A DNA stretch of 64,000 nt from Acholoe squamosa (lineage: Eukaryota > Annelida > Polychaeta > Phyllodocida > Polynoidae), in NCBI GenBank assembly GCA_949317995.1, contig OX439041.1, positions 3,102,501 to 3,166,500 on the forward strand, given 5' to 3'. Positions 1-10,481 of the stretch are shown piece by piece. Numbering within the stretch: position 1 is the first letter of the stretch; each line of letters opens with the position of its first letter. The notes below the pieces were generated by a model that was given only the letters and a program-made list of their open reading frames with translations, did no database searches and was not told where the DNA came from. The translations under genes and the position numbers were made by a program.

Positions 1-31
1 AATTTATGGAATAATAAAATGGTATATCATA
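1..31 (-). repeat. Family E 3' LTR stub (element E0)
   Basis: The first 31 bases match the U3 terminus of the E-family LTR found complete at 45583-46852, in reverse orientation (TATTATTCC, ATATACC and TATGATA read on the minus strand). The rest of this LTR lies left of the window. A purine-rich tract on the element strand (CTCGGGGGAGAGGGAGTATTC as complement of 32-52) abuts it and is the likely polypurine tract. Confidence 0.8.
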
Positions 32-1617
32 GAATACTCCCTCTCCCCCGAGAAAATGCGAAACTCCGTCATTTCGCTGAGGGAATGTACAATCTACATA
101 TTTTTACCTTATTTGGAGTTATATACTGTTTGTAAGAGGATTTGAAGTAATGGGGAGTGCTTCAAATGCAATTTTTTTGTGGTAGAGCTTTGTCAGTATA
201 AACAATTTTCTCCTGGGTATAAGTACATTTCCAAGATTCTATATCTTACCATACATGGGTGTATTTGCTTGTGTATCTTCAATCTTGGGTACAAATTTCC
301 GATTTTATGTACATCATACAATTTGGCAAATAGTGTGCAATTTTGGCATTTAATGTTCAATTTAGCGTGCAAATTGAACATAAATGACAATTTAGTGTGC
401 AAATTTACAATTTCGCGTGTAATTGCGTTCAATTGACAATTTTAGTATGCAGATATATAATTTTCGCGTACATTTGGTAATTTTAGTATGCAAATATATA
501 ATTTCGCGTTCATTTGGCAATTTTAGTATGCAAATATACAATTTCGCGTTCAATTCACAATTTTAGTATGCCAATATACAATTTTGCGTTCAATTGATAA
601 TTTTTGTATGCACATATATAATTTTGCGTACATTTTGGTTACACATGCAAATCTTGATTTTGTAAAAATCGGATTTTAGTGTATGAATTGGGTACAAACG
701 TACAGTAGAATGTGCAACATACATTTTAGTGTGCAATTGTGTACAGGCGTACGATCTAGTGTGCAAACATACAATTTTAGTGTGCAAATTGGGTACAAAC
801 GTACAATCTGGTATGCAAACATACAATTTTAGTGTGTAAATTGGGTACAACGTACAATCTGGTGTGCAAATATACAATTTTTAGTGTGCAAATTGGGTAC
901 AAACGTACAATCTGGTGTGCAAACATACAATTTTAGTGTGCAAATTGGGTACAACGTACAATCTAGTGTGCAAACATACAATTTTAGTGTGCAAATTGGG
1001 TACAAACGTACAATCTGGTTTGCAAACATACAATTTTTGGGATTCTTTGAGACAAATTTTTCCGAGGACCGGAAAAACAAAAGTACTGCATGTACAATAG
1101 GCTTGTTTGTCTCTGAGTTACTCTGTGGTTTTGCTATATGGGTGTATTAATTGGCAATTTCGGCAGTGGGCCGCTGCTTAATTGACTTTTCCCTAGCCTT
1201 TTGAGTATGTGTCCCTGAAAGAGATTATTTGGTGAGTATCTTAAGTAAACATTTTTCAAGTCAACAATTTTTTTTTTCATCATTTTTCCAACAATTTTCT
1301 TGGATACCTAAAGTTTGTTACCTTAAGTAGACCTTGGTATAGAATACAAGTGCTAGTGGGTACAAAAACTGTCTGAGTTATCTACCTGCATCCATGTATA
1401 TTAATGTTAGATTTGTACAATTTTACAATTTGTAATTTACAATTTCGCAATTTTGCGCGTATATGCGCGCATTAATCAGCGATTTTGTGAGAATACCATA
1501 GATTTTCATATTATACATCAACAAGTGGCTGTGTATATTTTTTTTTTCTAAATCAAAATTTTTTTTCAATACTTTGATAATTTCATTGACAGTGGAGGTG
1601 TGTCAGGAATGAGATGT
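32..1617 (-). repeat. E0 3' UTR with degenerate tandem arrays
   Basis: This is the long 3' untranslated region of E0, also present in E2 (43565-45582) and E3 (48172-49025). From about 430 to 650 it has AT-rich repeats around 'TTAGTATGCAAATATA'. From about 720 to 1035 it has a degenerate unit of about 52 bp alternating 'GTGTGCAAACATACAATTTTA' with 'GGGTACAAACGTACAATCT'-like parts. Short ORFs here are by-products of the repeats. From about 1040 to 1617 the sequence is AT-rich and shared with E2 and E3, with no coding potential. Confidence 0.8.
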
Positions 1618-1813
1618 GAGTCTCCTCCCTGATGTGCTCATGCAGTGGTGGCACTTGAGGTGTTAGGTGCCAGATTCTGGCATGTGTCTGTGGCAGTGCC
1701 TAGCTTGGTGTCAGTGGACAGTTCAGGGTGGGGGGGGGGTGTGTGTCCATTTAAGGAGTGGGTGGCTGGTATTGGAGTATCAGTTCCTCACTGGAAACCT
1801 CTGCTGCAACATT

Positions 1814-2287
1814 ATGGCTCACCTTCAAGCTATCTTTGAATTGCCTGTCTCCCAGGTGATGGTGGTGGGGAGTCCGGCTAGGGCCCTGGTGGAGGCCAAC
1901 CAGACCATACACTATGGCTACATAGTGAAAAATTTCAGAGAGATCAGTGAGCATGGTGATGTGTTGGTTGACATGTACTCCTGCCACTACTTTTTGGGTT
2001 CAGCCTTGCGTCGGGGGGCCACTGTGGCCCTTTTGGCTAGGGCCTTGAGTAATATAGGGTTCTGGCCCATGGACTCTAACTTCGGACCGCGGGAGCGAGT
2101 GTTGTGGGATTATTTGTTGGCAGTGTCCTTCATTGATCTTGCGGCATCCGGGGACCCATCTATGGCAGCCGAGTACGGACTGGGATCAATGGAGGCCCGA
2201 CTCGTTGAGTGGGATCATGACCACGGCCACATGTATGGATCGGACTCCCATACTCCCGTCGATGTTGAACCCGAGGCTCTGTGGTAG
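1814..2287 (+). CDS. Unrecognised 157-aa ORF with histone-type 3' end
   Basis: I do not recognise this protein. The ATG at 1814 (context ACATTATGG) is preferred over open sequence running back to 1667, because the upstream part is low-complexity (a run of ten G at about 1730-1740). The product starts MAHLQAIFELPVSQV. It has a hydrophobic/aliphatic middle (residues about 60-85, with a GSALRRGATVALLARAL-like helix) and an acidic, His-rich C-terminus (DHDHGHMYGSDSHTPVDVEPEALW region). No signal peptide or zinc motif is evident. The stop TAG at 2285-2287 is followed 48 nt later by a perfect replication-dependent-histone stem-loop. It runs opposite to the surrounding E0 genes. It is uninterrupted, unlike its neighbours, which suggests a younger insertion or retained function. 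It is not a core histone by sequence. Confidence 0.5.
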   Translation: MAHLQAIFELPVSQVMVVGSPARALVEANQTIHYGYIVKNFREISEHGDVLVDMYSCHYFLGSALRRGATVALLARALSNIGFWPMDSNFGPRERVLWDYLLAVSFIDLAASGDPSMAAEYGLGSMEARLVEWDHDHGHMYGSDSHTPVDVEPEALW

Positions 2288-2334
2288 AATCCCGACTGAC
2301 TGAAACCTAGGGTGTAAAAACCCGCCATCCCAAA

Positions 2335-2350
2335 GGCCCTTTTCAGGGCC
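2335..2350 (+). promoter_or_regulatory. Histone mRNA-type 3' stem-loop
   Basis: GGCCCTTTTCAGGGCC is a 6-bp stem with a TTTC loop and fits the metazoan consensus GGYYCTTYTHAGRRCC, with A-rich sequence just 5' (CCCAAA). A purine-rich stretch CCGAAAAG at 2361-2368 sits where a U7-snRNA-binding downstream element would be. In replication-dependent histone mRNAs this element replaces the poly(A) tail and lies 25-60 nt after the stop. Here it is 48 nt after the TAG of the ORF at 1814-2287. Confidence 0.7.
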
Positions 2351-2436
2351 GGCAAATTGTCCGAAAAGTTCTGAATACTGTCTCTGATATGTTGTCTCCT
2401 GGTGGTGGACTGGGGGCAGTCTAGGCTGTGGGCAGT

Positions 2437-4976
2437 CTAGGCTGTTTCCACAGTCACCGGGGAGGGCTGGTGGTTTAGAAAATTAGCAATAGTCTGCATG
2501 TTTGACCTTGCGGTCTCCTCCTGTTGTTCGTCAATAATTATATCTGTTGTATTTTCCAGTGCTGTCATGGTCACCGGGCTGGTGAAGCATGGAGTAGTAC
2601 AGTCCTTTGTTTTTAAGGGCTGGTATGGTACTGAACCTAGTGCCCCAAGGTAGGTGTATCACCTGAGGGAGGTGATAAGCAAATTCTCCTCTCTGTGTTG
2701 TTATAACTGCTGGTCCATTCCAGGTAAATATAGCCTTAGGTAGTGGGAAGGTTTTAACCACTATATCCTTATAGGTAGGGGCAGCTGCTGATTTAATCTC
2801 ATCAAATTCATGTGGTATTGGCCTCAAGGGTAGCACGAAGTTTGAGTCTCCACAATATATTTTAAAATATATTGTGGGATTTGTGCGCTTGGCCACATTC
2901 TTCTTGCCACAGTGTGTCTGTGCAAATTTCTTAAGGTACTTCATTATTCTGTAGGCTGAGTAGATGGTCAGGGTGAATAATATAGCAATTATCAGGGTGT
3001 GGGTTTCCTGAATTGTGAGGAAAGGGGTGTGGGTTTCCTCTGTAGGGGTTAATTTGGAAGAATTCTTATCTCAGAGCAATTTGTGTAGGGGCAGCTCGGT
3101 GACTAGTCTAAATGCTTTGGCTGTAGGCAGGTAGGCTACAGTCCCTCCTAGTCTGTACAGTTTGAGTAGTATGTATACTATAAAAATGTGAGCTGATATC
3201 CCTAGGATGAGTCCTAAGCTTTGGAAGATTGGATGCTCTGTAACTCGACGTAGGTGCGATTCTACGTAGCGTGTTTCCATTGCCTTATCAAGGTTGGAGG
3301 CATCTTTTAATAATGTTTTTGCAAAGGGCTCTAGATTTAGTTGAGTAATATCATCCATGATTGGATTTTCCTGTAGTTTTTCTAAGGTTCTAGAAAGGTT
3401 TACTACTGGGAAATTTGGAAGATTCTCTCTTTCATCTGGTTTAGTTTCAGAAATTTGGTTAAGTGCTGCCATGAATGGTAAATTAATTGTCTTGAGAATG
3501 TAATGAAATGATAAGGTTGAGTTACAGGGTAACCTTGTGTTTGGAAGAGAAAATTCTCCTTCACTGATAGTGCACCCACAGGGTACACCTATGATTGAGT
3601 AGGATTGGGCTTTTCGAGTTTCAGACGTTTTACCATGGCAATTGATAAAGTAATGGGGTTCATTAGTAGTGACCAGATACTCATCTTCAGAAATGGAAAT
3701 AGCATGGGTGGTAGGTGCTTGCAGTGGTGAAACTGTAAACTTGCAATGTTCCTTAATCTGTTGAGCCTGGTTAGTAAAAATGGCTACAGGGCATGTAGGC
3801 CTGTGTTTATAAATTCTACCATTTACATCTCTGCATACCTTTACTGTAGTACCTTCACATGCCTGCATATCTGCTGAGTCCAATTCGATGAATAATGATT
3901 CGTCGTAAGATACTGCTAGAAACTCAGTTGTGGTTTGCAACTTGGTAACTCCTCTGGTGGGGGTCTCCTGTGTGTCTATAGGCATGGGTGATGTAATCAT
4001 TTGGTACAGTTTGAAGGTCGAGGTGGTAGATTGAATTATAATGTCCAGATGAATATACATATGGTGAGCTGAGTAAGTATATGAGGTCAGCTTCTGTGAA
4101 TAATAGAAATCTAAGTCATTAATTGCGACTTGTGCTCCAGGGTGTGTAATCCTAAGTTTGTTATTAATGTCAATTAAGTATCTAGCAAGGTCTGAGGGTG
4201 GTACTATATCAGGGGTCAGGATTCCTGATGATAGCATCCTCATTTAATACTTGCATTTTTTCCCTTTGAGTTTTCTTGTGCCTTGAATATGAGTCAAGTG
4301 ACCTGGACATGTTAGAGGCCCAAAGGTTGACGGTGTCACCTATGGTGTTGATTGTGCTATCCAGTACCTTCTTATCTTGGATGTATGCTTTAACAAGCTT
4401 ATCTTGTCTGTCTGTGATCTTTTCAATGAGACTAGCTGCTTCCTGATCTTGTTTAGCAAATTTTCTTAGTATTTCATCTATGTTCTTCAGCTGTCCCATA
4501 ACTTGGTTTACATCTTCTACTGTGGCTAGACCTAGCACACCACGAAACAGGGGTGCTAAAAAACCCAGTATGGCCTCTCTTTTGGCCTTGTCCAATGTGT
4601 TTATGGGGTTGGATAGGAACAATTTGATGGAGGCTAATGTTTCATTTATCTCCTTGTCTGCAATTTCCAGCAAGGTGTCAAGCTCTTTGGCTTGTTGGAT
4701 AATTTGACCAGAGGTATGATCTTGTAGAGTAGGAGTGGTCAATTGGAGTATTATATCCCTTATGGATCCTTGGGTAACGGGTGCCCGAGGTATCTTGTAG
4801 GGGATAGCTAACAACAGTGTTGTGGTTGTATGTCCATTGACCAATGGTTGAGGGCTAGGTTTGAATACTACTCCTATGTTTTGTCTCACCACAGGTGTAT
4901 AACCTGCAGTAAGTGGTTCTATAGTATATAATAACAGCATAGTTAGCAGTATGGGTGAAACTCTCAGTCTCCCCAT
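2437..4976 (-). pseudogene. env: E0 env: broken F-type envelope glycoprotein gene
   Basis: This is a decayed copy of the family-E envelope gene, best preserved at 49026-51650. The ATG at 4976 is followed by a hydrophobic signal peptide (ILLTMLLLYTIEPL). A basic KAKR furin-like site precedes a glycine-rich hydrophobic stretch (ILGFLAPLFRGVLGL) typical of baculovirus/errantivirus F fusion proteins. The ectodomain is Cys-containing, and a C-terminal membrane segment lies near SLGLILGISAHIFIVYILL. Breaks: about 100 bp is missing near 4245, which changes frame and joins the F2/F1 helical part to foreign codons. There is a stop near 3071. A small deletion near 2585 shifts the frame of the last 50 codons. 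The protein cannot be made from this copy. Confidence 0.85.
2850..2877. repeat. 28-bp perfect palindrome inside env (E0 copy)
   Basis: CCACAATATATTTT followed by its exact reverse complement. The same palindrome is at 43107-43134 (E2) and 49456-49483 (E3), always in the env C-terminal coding region. Confidence 0.9.
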
Positions 4977-5232
4977 GGTGCTTGTGTAAAGCAAGTTCGC
5001 TGTTTAAAGTCTTGTCAAATTTGTAGTAATTTGGTGCTGGTAAAATCTAAGTGTATGGTGTAACACTTTAAATGAAGTGGTTCAAACTGTACCTTTGCAA
5101 GATTGAGCTGTCTTGGCAATATGTCCGGTGAGTCTATAGAGATTGACCAATAAATAGTAAGGTCGGGTTGAAGGTGAAGTGGGTGTGTTCTTTATCCTAG
5201 TGCAGTCTCTCCTAATGGAGAAGTGGGCTGGC

Positions 5233-5500
5233 TAATTCCCAAGTGGGGTCCTGTAGACTTGTGTTCCAGACTGCAGCTGGATGAAGACTGATGGTGGGCT
5301 TCTTATGTAGCCTACCCTACCCACATCCATTGTGGGCCTGCTATTGTTTCTCTGGAGTCATGTACATAATCTCCAGTGTCTGCAACTGTGGGGGTCTATT
5401 GTATAATCTGTGTACTGGTAATTAGCTCCTCCTGTCATCCAGGACAGCCATTCATGACCGTCTAGACAGTTGTCTGAGTGTAGCTTATAAGGTCAATTGA
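5233..5500 (-). pseudogene. E0 remnant of the small ORF between pol and env
   Basis: This region matches the conserved small ORF at 40473-40694 (E2) and 51906-52182 (E3), which lies between integrase and env. In E0 it is broken: about 14 bp is missing near 5298 and there are one-base indels in the GTGGGGGTCT stretch, so no continuous reading frame remains. Between 5500 and 5788 there is only the AT-rich spacer shared with E2. Confidence 0.6.
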
Positions 5501-5788
5501 TCTCTATAGACTGCTGTGTTGGCATAGCGCGCTCTTTCATGTGGGGATTAGGCTTTAGACACTCCATTGTGTTACCCTTACTCTTCTTAGACTTCATGTC
5601 TGCTTTACTTGGAGGGTCCCAGTCTTTGACCATTCAGAGGCAATAACCTACTGATATATTTAAAAATTTGATTGGCTTTATATACATATAAGTAATTCAT
5701 TATCAGTCACACATATCTTATGTGTGGATGAAGAGAATTTGTAATACATTTTGAAAATCTTATGTTCTTTTGGTATCTCAATCTGTTT

Positions 5789-8428
5789 CTAATTTCTTGA
5801 AACTGCACCACACCTAGATGTCCTTCTTAGTATGTGGTGTGCAGGCCTAGGCTTGATAGGGCCTATGCCTGTGGTTTCTCTTGTAAGGGTGATATCATTT
5901 TTGTTCCTTACAATTTTGTTGTAGTATTTGGCCTCATGTGGAATAAGCCTGTGTGCAAATTCATTGTTTCTGACAGCCACAACCTTTTTCAGTCTGTCTA
6001 TGTGCACTGGTCTGGCCACCAATAGATTGGTGTCCAAGTTTTTGAGTTTGGCACTTGTCAAACTAGGTCTATCTACTACAACATATGGTCCCATAAAAAG
6101 GGGTTGAAGTTTCTTACACTCTGTGTTGGTCAGGATTCTTGGTATGTTTAGGTACACCATGTTGGTGACCTTGATTTCCTGTGGTGTAAGTTTCTTATCA
6201 TATCTATCCTTTCTTTCCTTTTGTAGCTTGGCGACCCTTTCTATAGCTTTCCTCCTAGAGGTATCTTGATTTGTTATCATGTTAGCTACATGGTCTGCTA
6301 CGGTGGATATGTCTTCCTGTATTCCCAGCCCTAAGTCCATTGGGGTGGCTGGGTTTCTTCCATGGAGTAGGAAGAAAGGGGTGAATCCTGTGGTTTGGGA
6401 TTCAGTGTTGTTTAATGCAAAGGTTATGGGTTCAATAAATGAATCCCAATTGTTTTGGTGCTTTGAGCAGAATGCTCTGAGTGCTGTGCCAATGCTAGCA
6501 TTGAATCTCTCTACAAGCCCATTTGATTGTGGCCTGTATGGTGATGAGAATTTATGTTTGATCTTGAGGTGTTTAGTTAACTTTGTGAACTTTGCACCTG
6601 TATAACATGTTCCATTGTCTGTTTGAAGAGTGTTCCATGATGACAAATTATATTCTTGTAGAACTCTGCTGCTGTTGTTTCAGCTTTTAAGTCAGTAGTA
6701 GCCCAAGCTGTTGCATATCTGGTAGCATAATCTATGCAGACTTGTATATGTTTCCCCTGGCAGTTGTGGGAAGTGGTCCCACCGCGTCGAGGTTTAGGAA
6801 CTTCATTGGTGAAGCCATGTACTCTCTCACTGTCATTGGTGTTTTGTGTGAGTGTACTTGCCTTTTTGCTGTGAGGCATGTGTGGCAGGTGGAAACATAT
6901 TTTGTTGTGTCTACTAGCATAGACTTCCAATATACCCTAGGTCGGAGTGCTGACAGCATCCTACTGGAACCAAGATGGCCGCCAGTAGGTGAGTCATGGA
7001 AATACTGTAGTGTATTTGTCACCCATTGCTGTGGTATAACAATTTGAAGTGGTACAGTATTGGTTTTTCTCCAATTTATGGGGCATATATGGACTAATGT
7101 GCCATTTACCAAGGTGTATGTCTGGCCTTGGTTGATGATTCTATTTCCTTGTGCTTTTGGTGCAGGCAAGGTCCCATCCTCAAGATATTGTATGAGGGGC
7201 AATAGTTCCTTGTCCTTCCTTTGTTCCAAGCCAAGGTTTGTACCTGAGATGGATGTGTCGGGGATCTGATCCAGTAATTGATTTATATCTAGCACATGTT
7301 GTTTTATTCTGTCTCTTTCTTTTTCTTTTTCATTGACTATTGGCCTATCTCGTGCCTTTTGTTGAGGTGTGTCACTCTTGTTTTGGTGTGTAGGCTCCTT
7401 TGGAGGGCCTATTCTCGCCTTGATGGGAGTGGTAACCTTTTTCTTTAAAGGCACAATTTGCTTTTTGTCATTCTTCTTTGCCTCAGAGATCTTTGACTTA
7501 GTAGATGCAGTGTCTTTTGTGACATTTTTCCTGGCAGGTGGGGTTTTGGTAGGTTTGTTTCCTGTGACCTTTTTCTCATTTAGAATAGTTTGTGATTGTG
7601 TGGGGGGTTTTGGTGTGCCCTCCTGAATCATTTCTCTAGTCTTTGAGCGTGTGGTCATAGGACACAAATGGTTTGATGTTTCCTCTCCCTGCATTGATTC
7701 AAAGAATCTGACTGATTTGGAAGTTGCTTGAGTAATAGCATATATTGTGTCTTCTGAATCTTCATCATCTGAGTCAGGTGGGGTGAAGGGTGGCTCCTTA
7801 GGAGTTGCCTTCAGCATCTGATTGAGTGATGAGAATTCGATAGGCTCAAAGTCATTATCTGGAAAGAGTTGTGAGTATTCTCTCTCACAGTGGCAAAACA
7901 CATAGTGTGTAGATTGCTTCAAGATACACTTTATGGGTGTCTCTGGCCTTTCAATGGTGTTGGGTGGATCATCCCTTTTGAATGGTACTTTCTTTGTTAC
8001 TTTTGCAAACTTGGTTCTACTGGCTGCTCTAACTCTCCTTGGTGGGGGTGGAGGGTTAGTCATGGGTCCAGAATCTAGGTATTCTGTTCTAGACATAGCA
8101 TCTGGTGGTGTGTTATCATCACCTTTCACGTGTTGGATGGTGAATGAAAATTGTTGTATGTCTAGAGCCTATCTGGCCCATCTATGTGTGAGTCCTGTAT
8201 TGGTTAATAGTGGGATTAAGGCTGCATGGTCTGTGTATAATTGGAAGTGTCTAGTCTCTAGATAGTGTCTGAAGTGTAATACTCCATACACTACTCCCAG
8301 TAGTTCTCTCTCTGTGGTATTGTAATTTCTCTCATGTTTGGAGAGGGTTCTACCTGCAAAGGCTACTGGTCTGAGCACTCCTTCATTATCTCTCTGTGAG
8401 AGTACAGCTCCTAAACTCACATTGGAAG
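5789..8428 (-). pseudogene. pol: E0 pol: broken RNase H, linker and integrase
   Basis: This is the 3' part of the family-E polymerase gene on the minus strand; the RT half is absent because E0 is 5'-truncated. From right to left it reads: RNase H (8428 to about 8160, with TDHAALIPLL and an in-frame TAG at the RWAR position), a long charged linker (about 8130-7300), then integrase. Integrase shows the HHCC finger (GGHLG and CHTC), catalytic Asp in LDAVGPLP, Asp in QTDNGTCYTG and Glu in LVERFNAS, and a basic C-terminal domain ending at 5789. Frameshifts near 6745 and 6610 split integrase. Its 5' end is separated from the rest of pol by the solo LTR at 8429-9778. Confidence 0.88.
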
Positions 8429-9778
8429 TGTCATACTAGTAATTGTGCATGATCAAGTTGTCATATGAGAAATATCATAAGACTAGTGGTATATAGTGTA
8501 AATACATTAAGCTCTCATAAAATAGTGTTATTTCCAGTTGTCACTGGTTTATTCAGCTTTAGGCAACATGTAAGAAATATCAATCATACAGTAGTTAGTA
8601 TGTAGGTAATTTGTACATACAGTAAATATACAGTAAGTTATAAAGTATAATGTTCTGTTCCACTCCACCTGTGAGGTAATAATAATACAATGTCCAGCAT
8701 AGTTCTAGGTGGGTTCCCACACCTAGCTCCTGACCTGCTGCTTAGAGGAATAATGTAATAATGAATAACTTTACCCTCTGGTGGAAGTCTTGAGGAAGAT
8801 ACCCTCTGGCCACTAATGATAGAAACCAATGCCTGTCTAGCATAGTTTCACCATAGTGCAGTGGTATAGCAGGTAGCAGGAGATGACTGGAGATGTTACC
8901 TCTAGAGCGGTTCTTGGTGTTCTGTCCTCTTGGAGGTGCAGACAGGCTATTTGTAGCAAATCTTGGAAAAGCACCTCCAGACTGACTGGGGCCAGTAGCA
9001 TCTGCCTAACTCTGCAATTATTTGAGGGGAGGCTTTCATGTGTCACTGGGTCCACAAAGGACCCCCATGGGCGCCGCTGTGTCCCCCTTTGTCTTGGTCG
9101 GTTCTGTAACTTCAGACCCTCATATCTCGGTCGTTTACGCAGCTACAACCGCCATTTTGCGCATGCCCGGAGTTGAATATGCCAGGTTTAAACTGCCCGC
9201 TTGATAGGCGCGTAACTTGCGCCAGTTTATCTGTAGTGCACTCGGAGGTTGATTCAGTCTCCATGGCGTAACTTCCTTAATAATGGAAGTTACGCCTTGA
9301 TCTTGGGCTCATTTTAACCGTCTAATTATGGGCTTTCCATAGATGCTTTGATATTTGACCTAGCTTGCTCAGGAGCGACGCTAGAGTGACTGGACGGTTA
9401 TGGCATCGTGCTTATGTAACCCATTGTTCAGTTATTAGAGTGCTCAGACACTCATGACGGCGTCAGCGGTGCTCAGGCACCCGTGACGGCCGGTTGCATT
9501 CACTTACAACTTATTAGTTTGTGCACTGAACCATGAGGTCGCACACTGAGACCCTCATTTTTATTATATTGTGCAGTGAACCATTAGGTCGGACCCTTTG
9601 ATGTCACAAACTCTGTCTAACTGACTCTGGCTGGTGTGCAGTGGGGCATGAACGCTCTTATACAAAGTTTGAGCGCTCTTATGGCTCTTAGAACCAACCT
9701 ATGTATTAATTTCATAGATATTCTTTGATTAATACAAAATATGTTAGAATTTATGGAATAATAAAATGGTTTATCATA
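8429..9778 (-). mobile_element. Solo LTR of family E inserted in E0 pol
   Basis: This 1350-bp unit begins TGTCATACTAG and ends GGTTTATCATA. It is bounded by a 4-bp target-site duplication GAAG (8425-8428 and 9779-9782) and splits pol between the codons for the RNase H DAS motif. Read on the minus strand it is the same LTR as 45583-46852 (TATGATA...TATGACA), so the LTR has TA...CA rather than TG...CA ends. The internal element was lost, presumably by LTR-LTR recombination. Short ORFs inside it have no coding support. Confidence 0.92.
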
Positions 9779-9839
9779 GAAGCATCAGTTGCCAAACTGA
9801 ACTCTTTCTCATAGTTTGGATATCTGAGAAGAGCATTGG
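9779..9839 (-). pseudogene. pol: E0 pol, 5' fragment beyond the solo LTR
   Basis: These 61 bases continue the RNase H start of E0 (NALLRYPNYEKEFSLATDAS) directly after the TSD. At about 9839 the homology to other E copies stops and the sequence becomes the NADAR gene. The fragment is in frame with the NADAR reading frame, so a chimeric ORF spans the junction. Confidence 0.85.
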
Positions 9840-10464
9840 CTTCAGCTACTACTGGTTGCTCTGGTAGTTTACCATTTGGAGTAGCATTTTCTGGCCGGTT
9901 TTCTGGAGTCTGGAGTCGGTTTTTTGGTCGATTTCCATCATTTCCATCATCTTCATCACTCCTGTCATCAGGATATCGTGATAAGACTCGTCTCAGCCTC
10001 ATCATTAGCTTGCCTTGAACATTGGCACCGTTTAAGTTGCCCTCTCTGCAGTGACGATATTGCCCCAGGTGGTAGCCAACTCCATACACAGGATGGAAAC
10101 TTCCCTCATACAGGTTTCTTGCATTGACTGATAATAGATATTCTCTCAGATTTGGGTCTGAAAACTTGATCGCATTTAATTTGTACATGACTATTTCTGC
10201 ATGTTTCGCCCAAGAAGGATTTTCTTTGAGGATTTTTGTTGCATTCATCATTTGATAAGGACATGATAGCTCTAGGATCCTTTGGGCAATGTCATCTCTG
10301 TCAAAGGTCTTTGCCTTATAGAACTGGAAACCCTGTTCCACACAGTTGAATGACAGATTACCATCTTTAATTTCACATGGATATAGGTTAGAAAACCGAT
10401 GATGTACTGACCTGTACATTAGGCCATCAGGAGTCGAGGCCTCAGAGGCTTTCTCCATTGTCAA
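9840..10464 (-). pseudogene. NADAR-domain protein, C-terminal part
   Basis: The ORF encodes a NADAR/YbiA-like domain at roughly residues 18-165. Visible are the N-terminal FSNLYPCEI motif, the VEQGFQFYKAKTF motif (family Glu in VEQ), the ILELSCPYQMM/KILKENPSW region, MYKLNAIKFSDPNLREYLL and the C-terminal GVGYHLG. NADAR proteins act on ADP-ribose or riboflavin-pathway N-glycosidic bonds. The usual D..WG.G catalytic motif reads HPVYGVG here, so activity is doubtful. A hydrophilic tail (DDRSDEDDGNDGNRPKNR) follows and then fuses in frame with E0 pol at 9839. The first Met at 10464 probably follows a frameshift, as the upstream ORF1-like part (10482-11308) belongs to the same gene in another frame. 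Confidence 0.72.
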
Positions 10465-10481
10465 ACCATGGGGTAGATTAC

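Larger units (their letters stand above)
1618..2394 (+). other. Foreign insertion in the E0 3' UTR
   Basis: E2 and E3 run directly from the 'gagatgtg' motif to 'tctcctggtggtggac'. In E0 about 777 bp lies between these points. The insert is GC-richer than its surroundings and carries one plus-strand ORF with a histone-type 3' stem-loop. I see no clear terminal repeats or target-site duplication, so whether it came by transposition, retrocopying or capture is open. Confidence 0.7.

Noticed and set aside
179-1150. Several short ORFs on both strands in the 3' UTR arrays
   Set aside because: They arise from the tandem repeats, overlap on both strands, have no conserved product and are not kept in E2 or E3.
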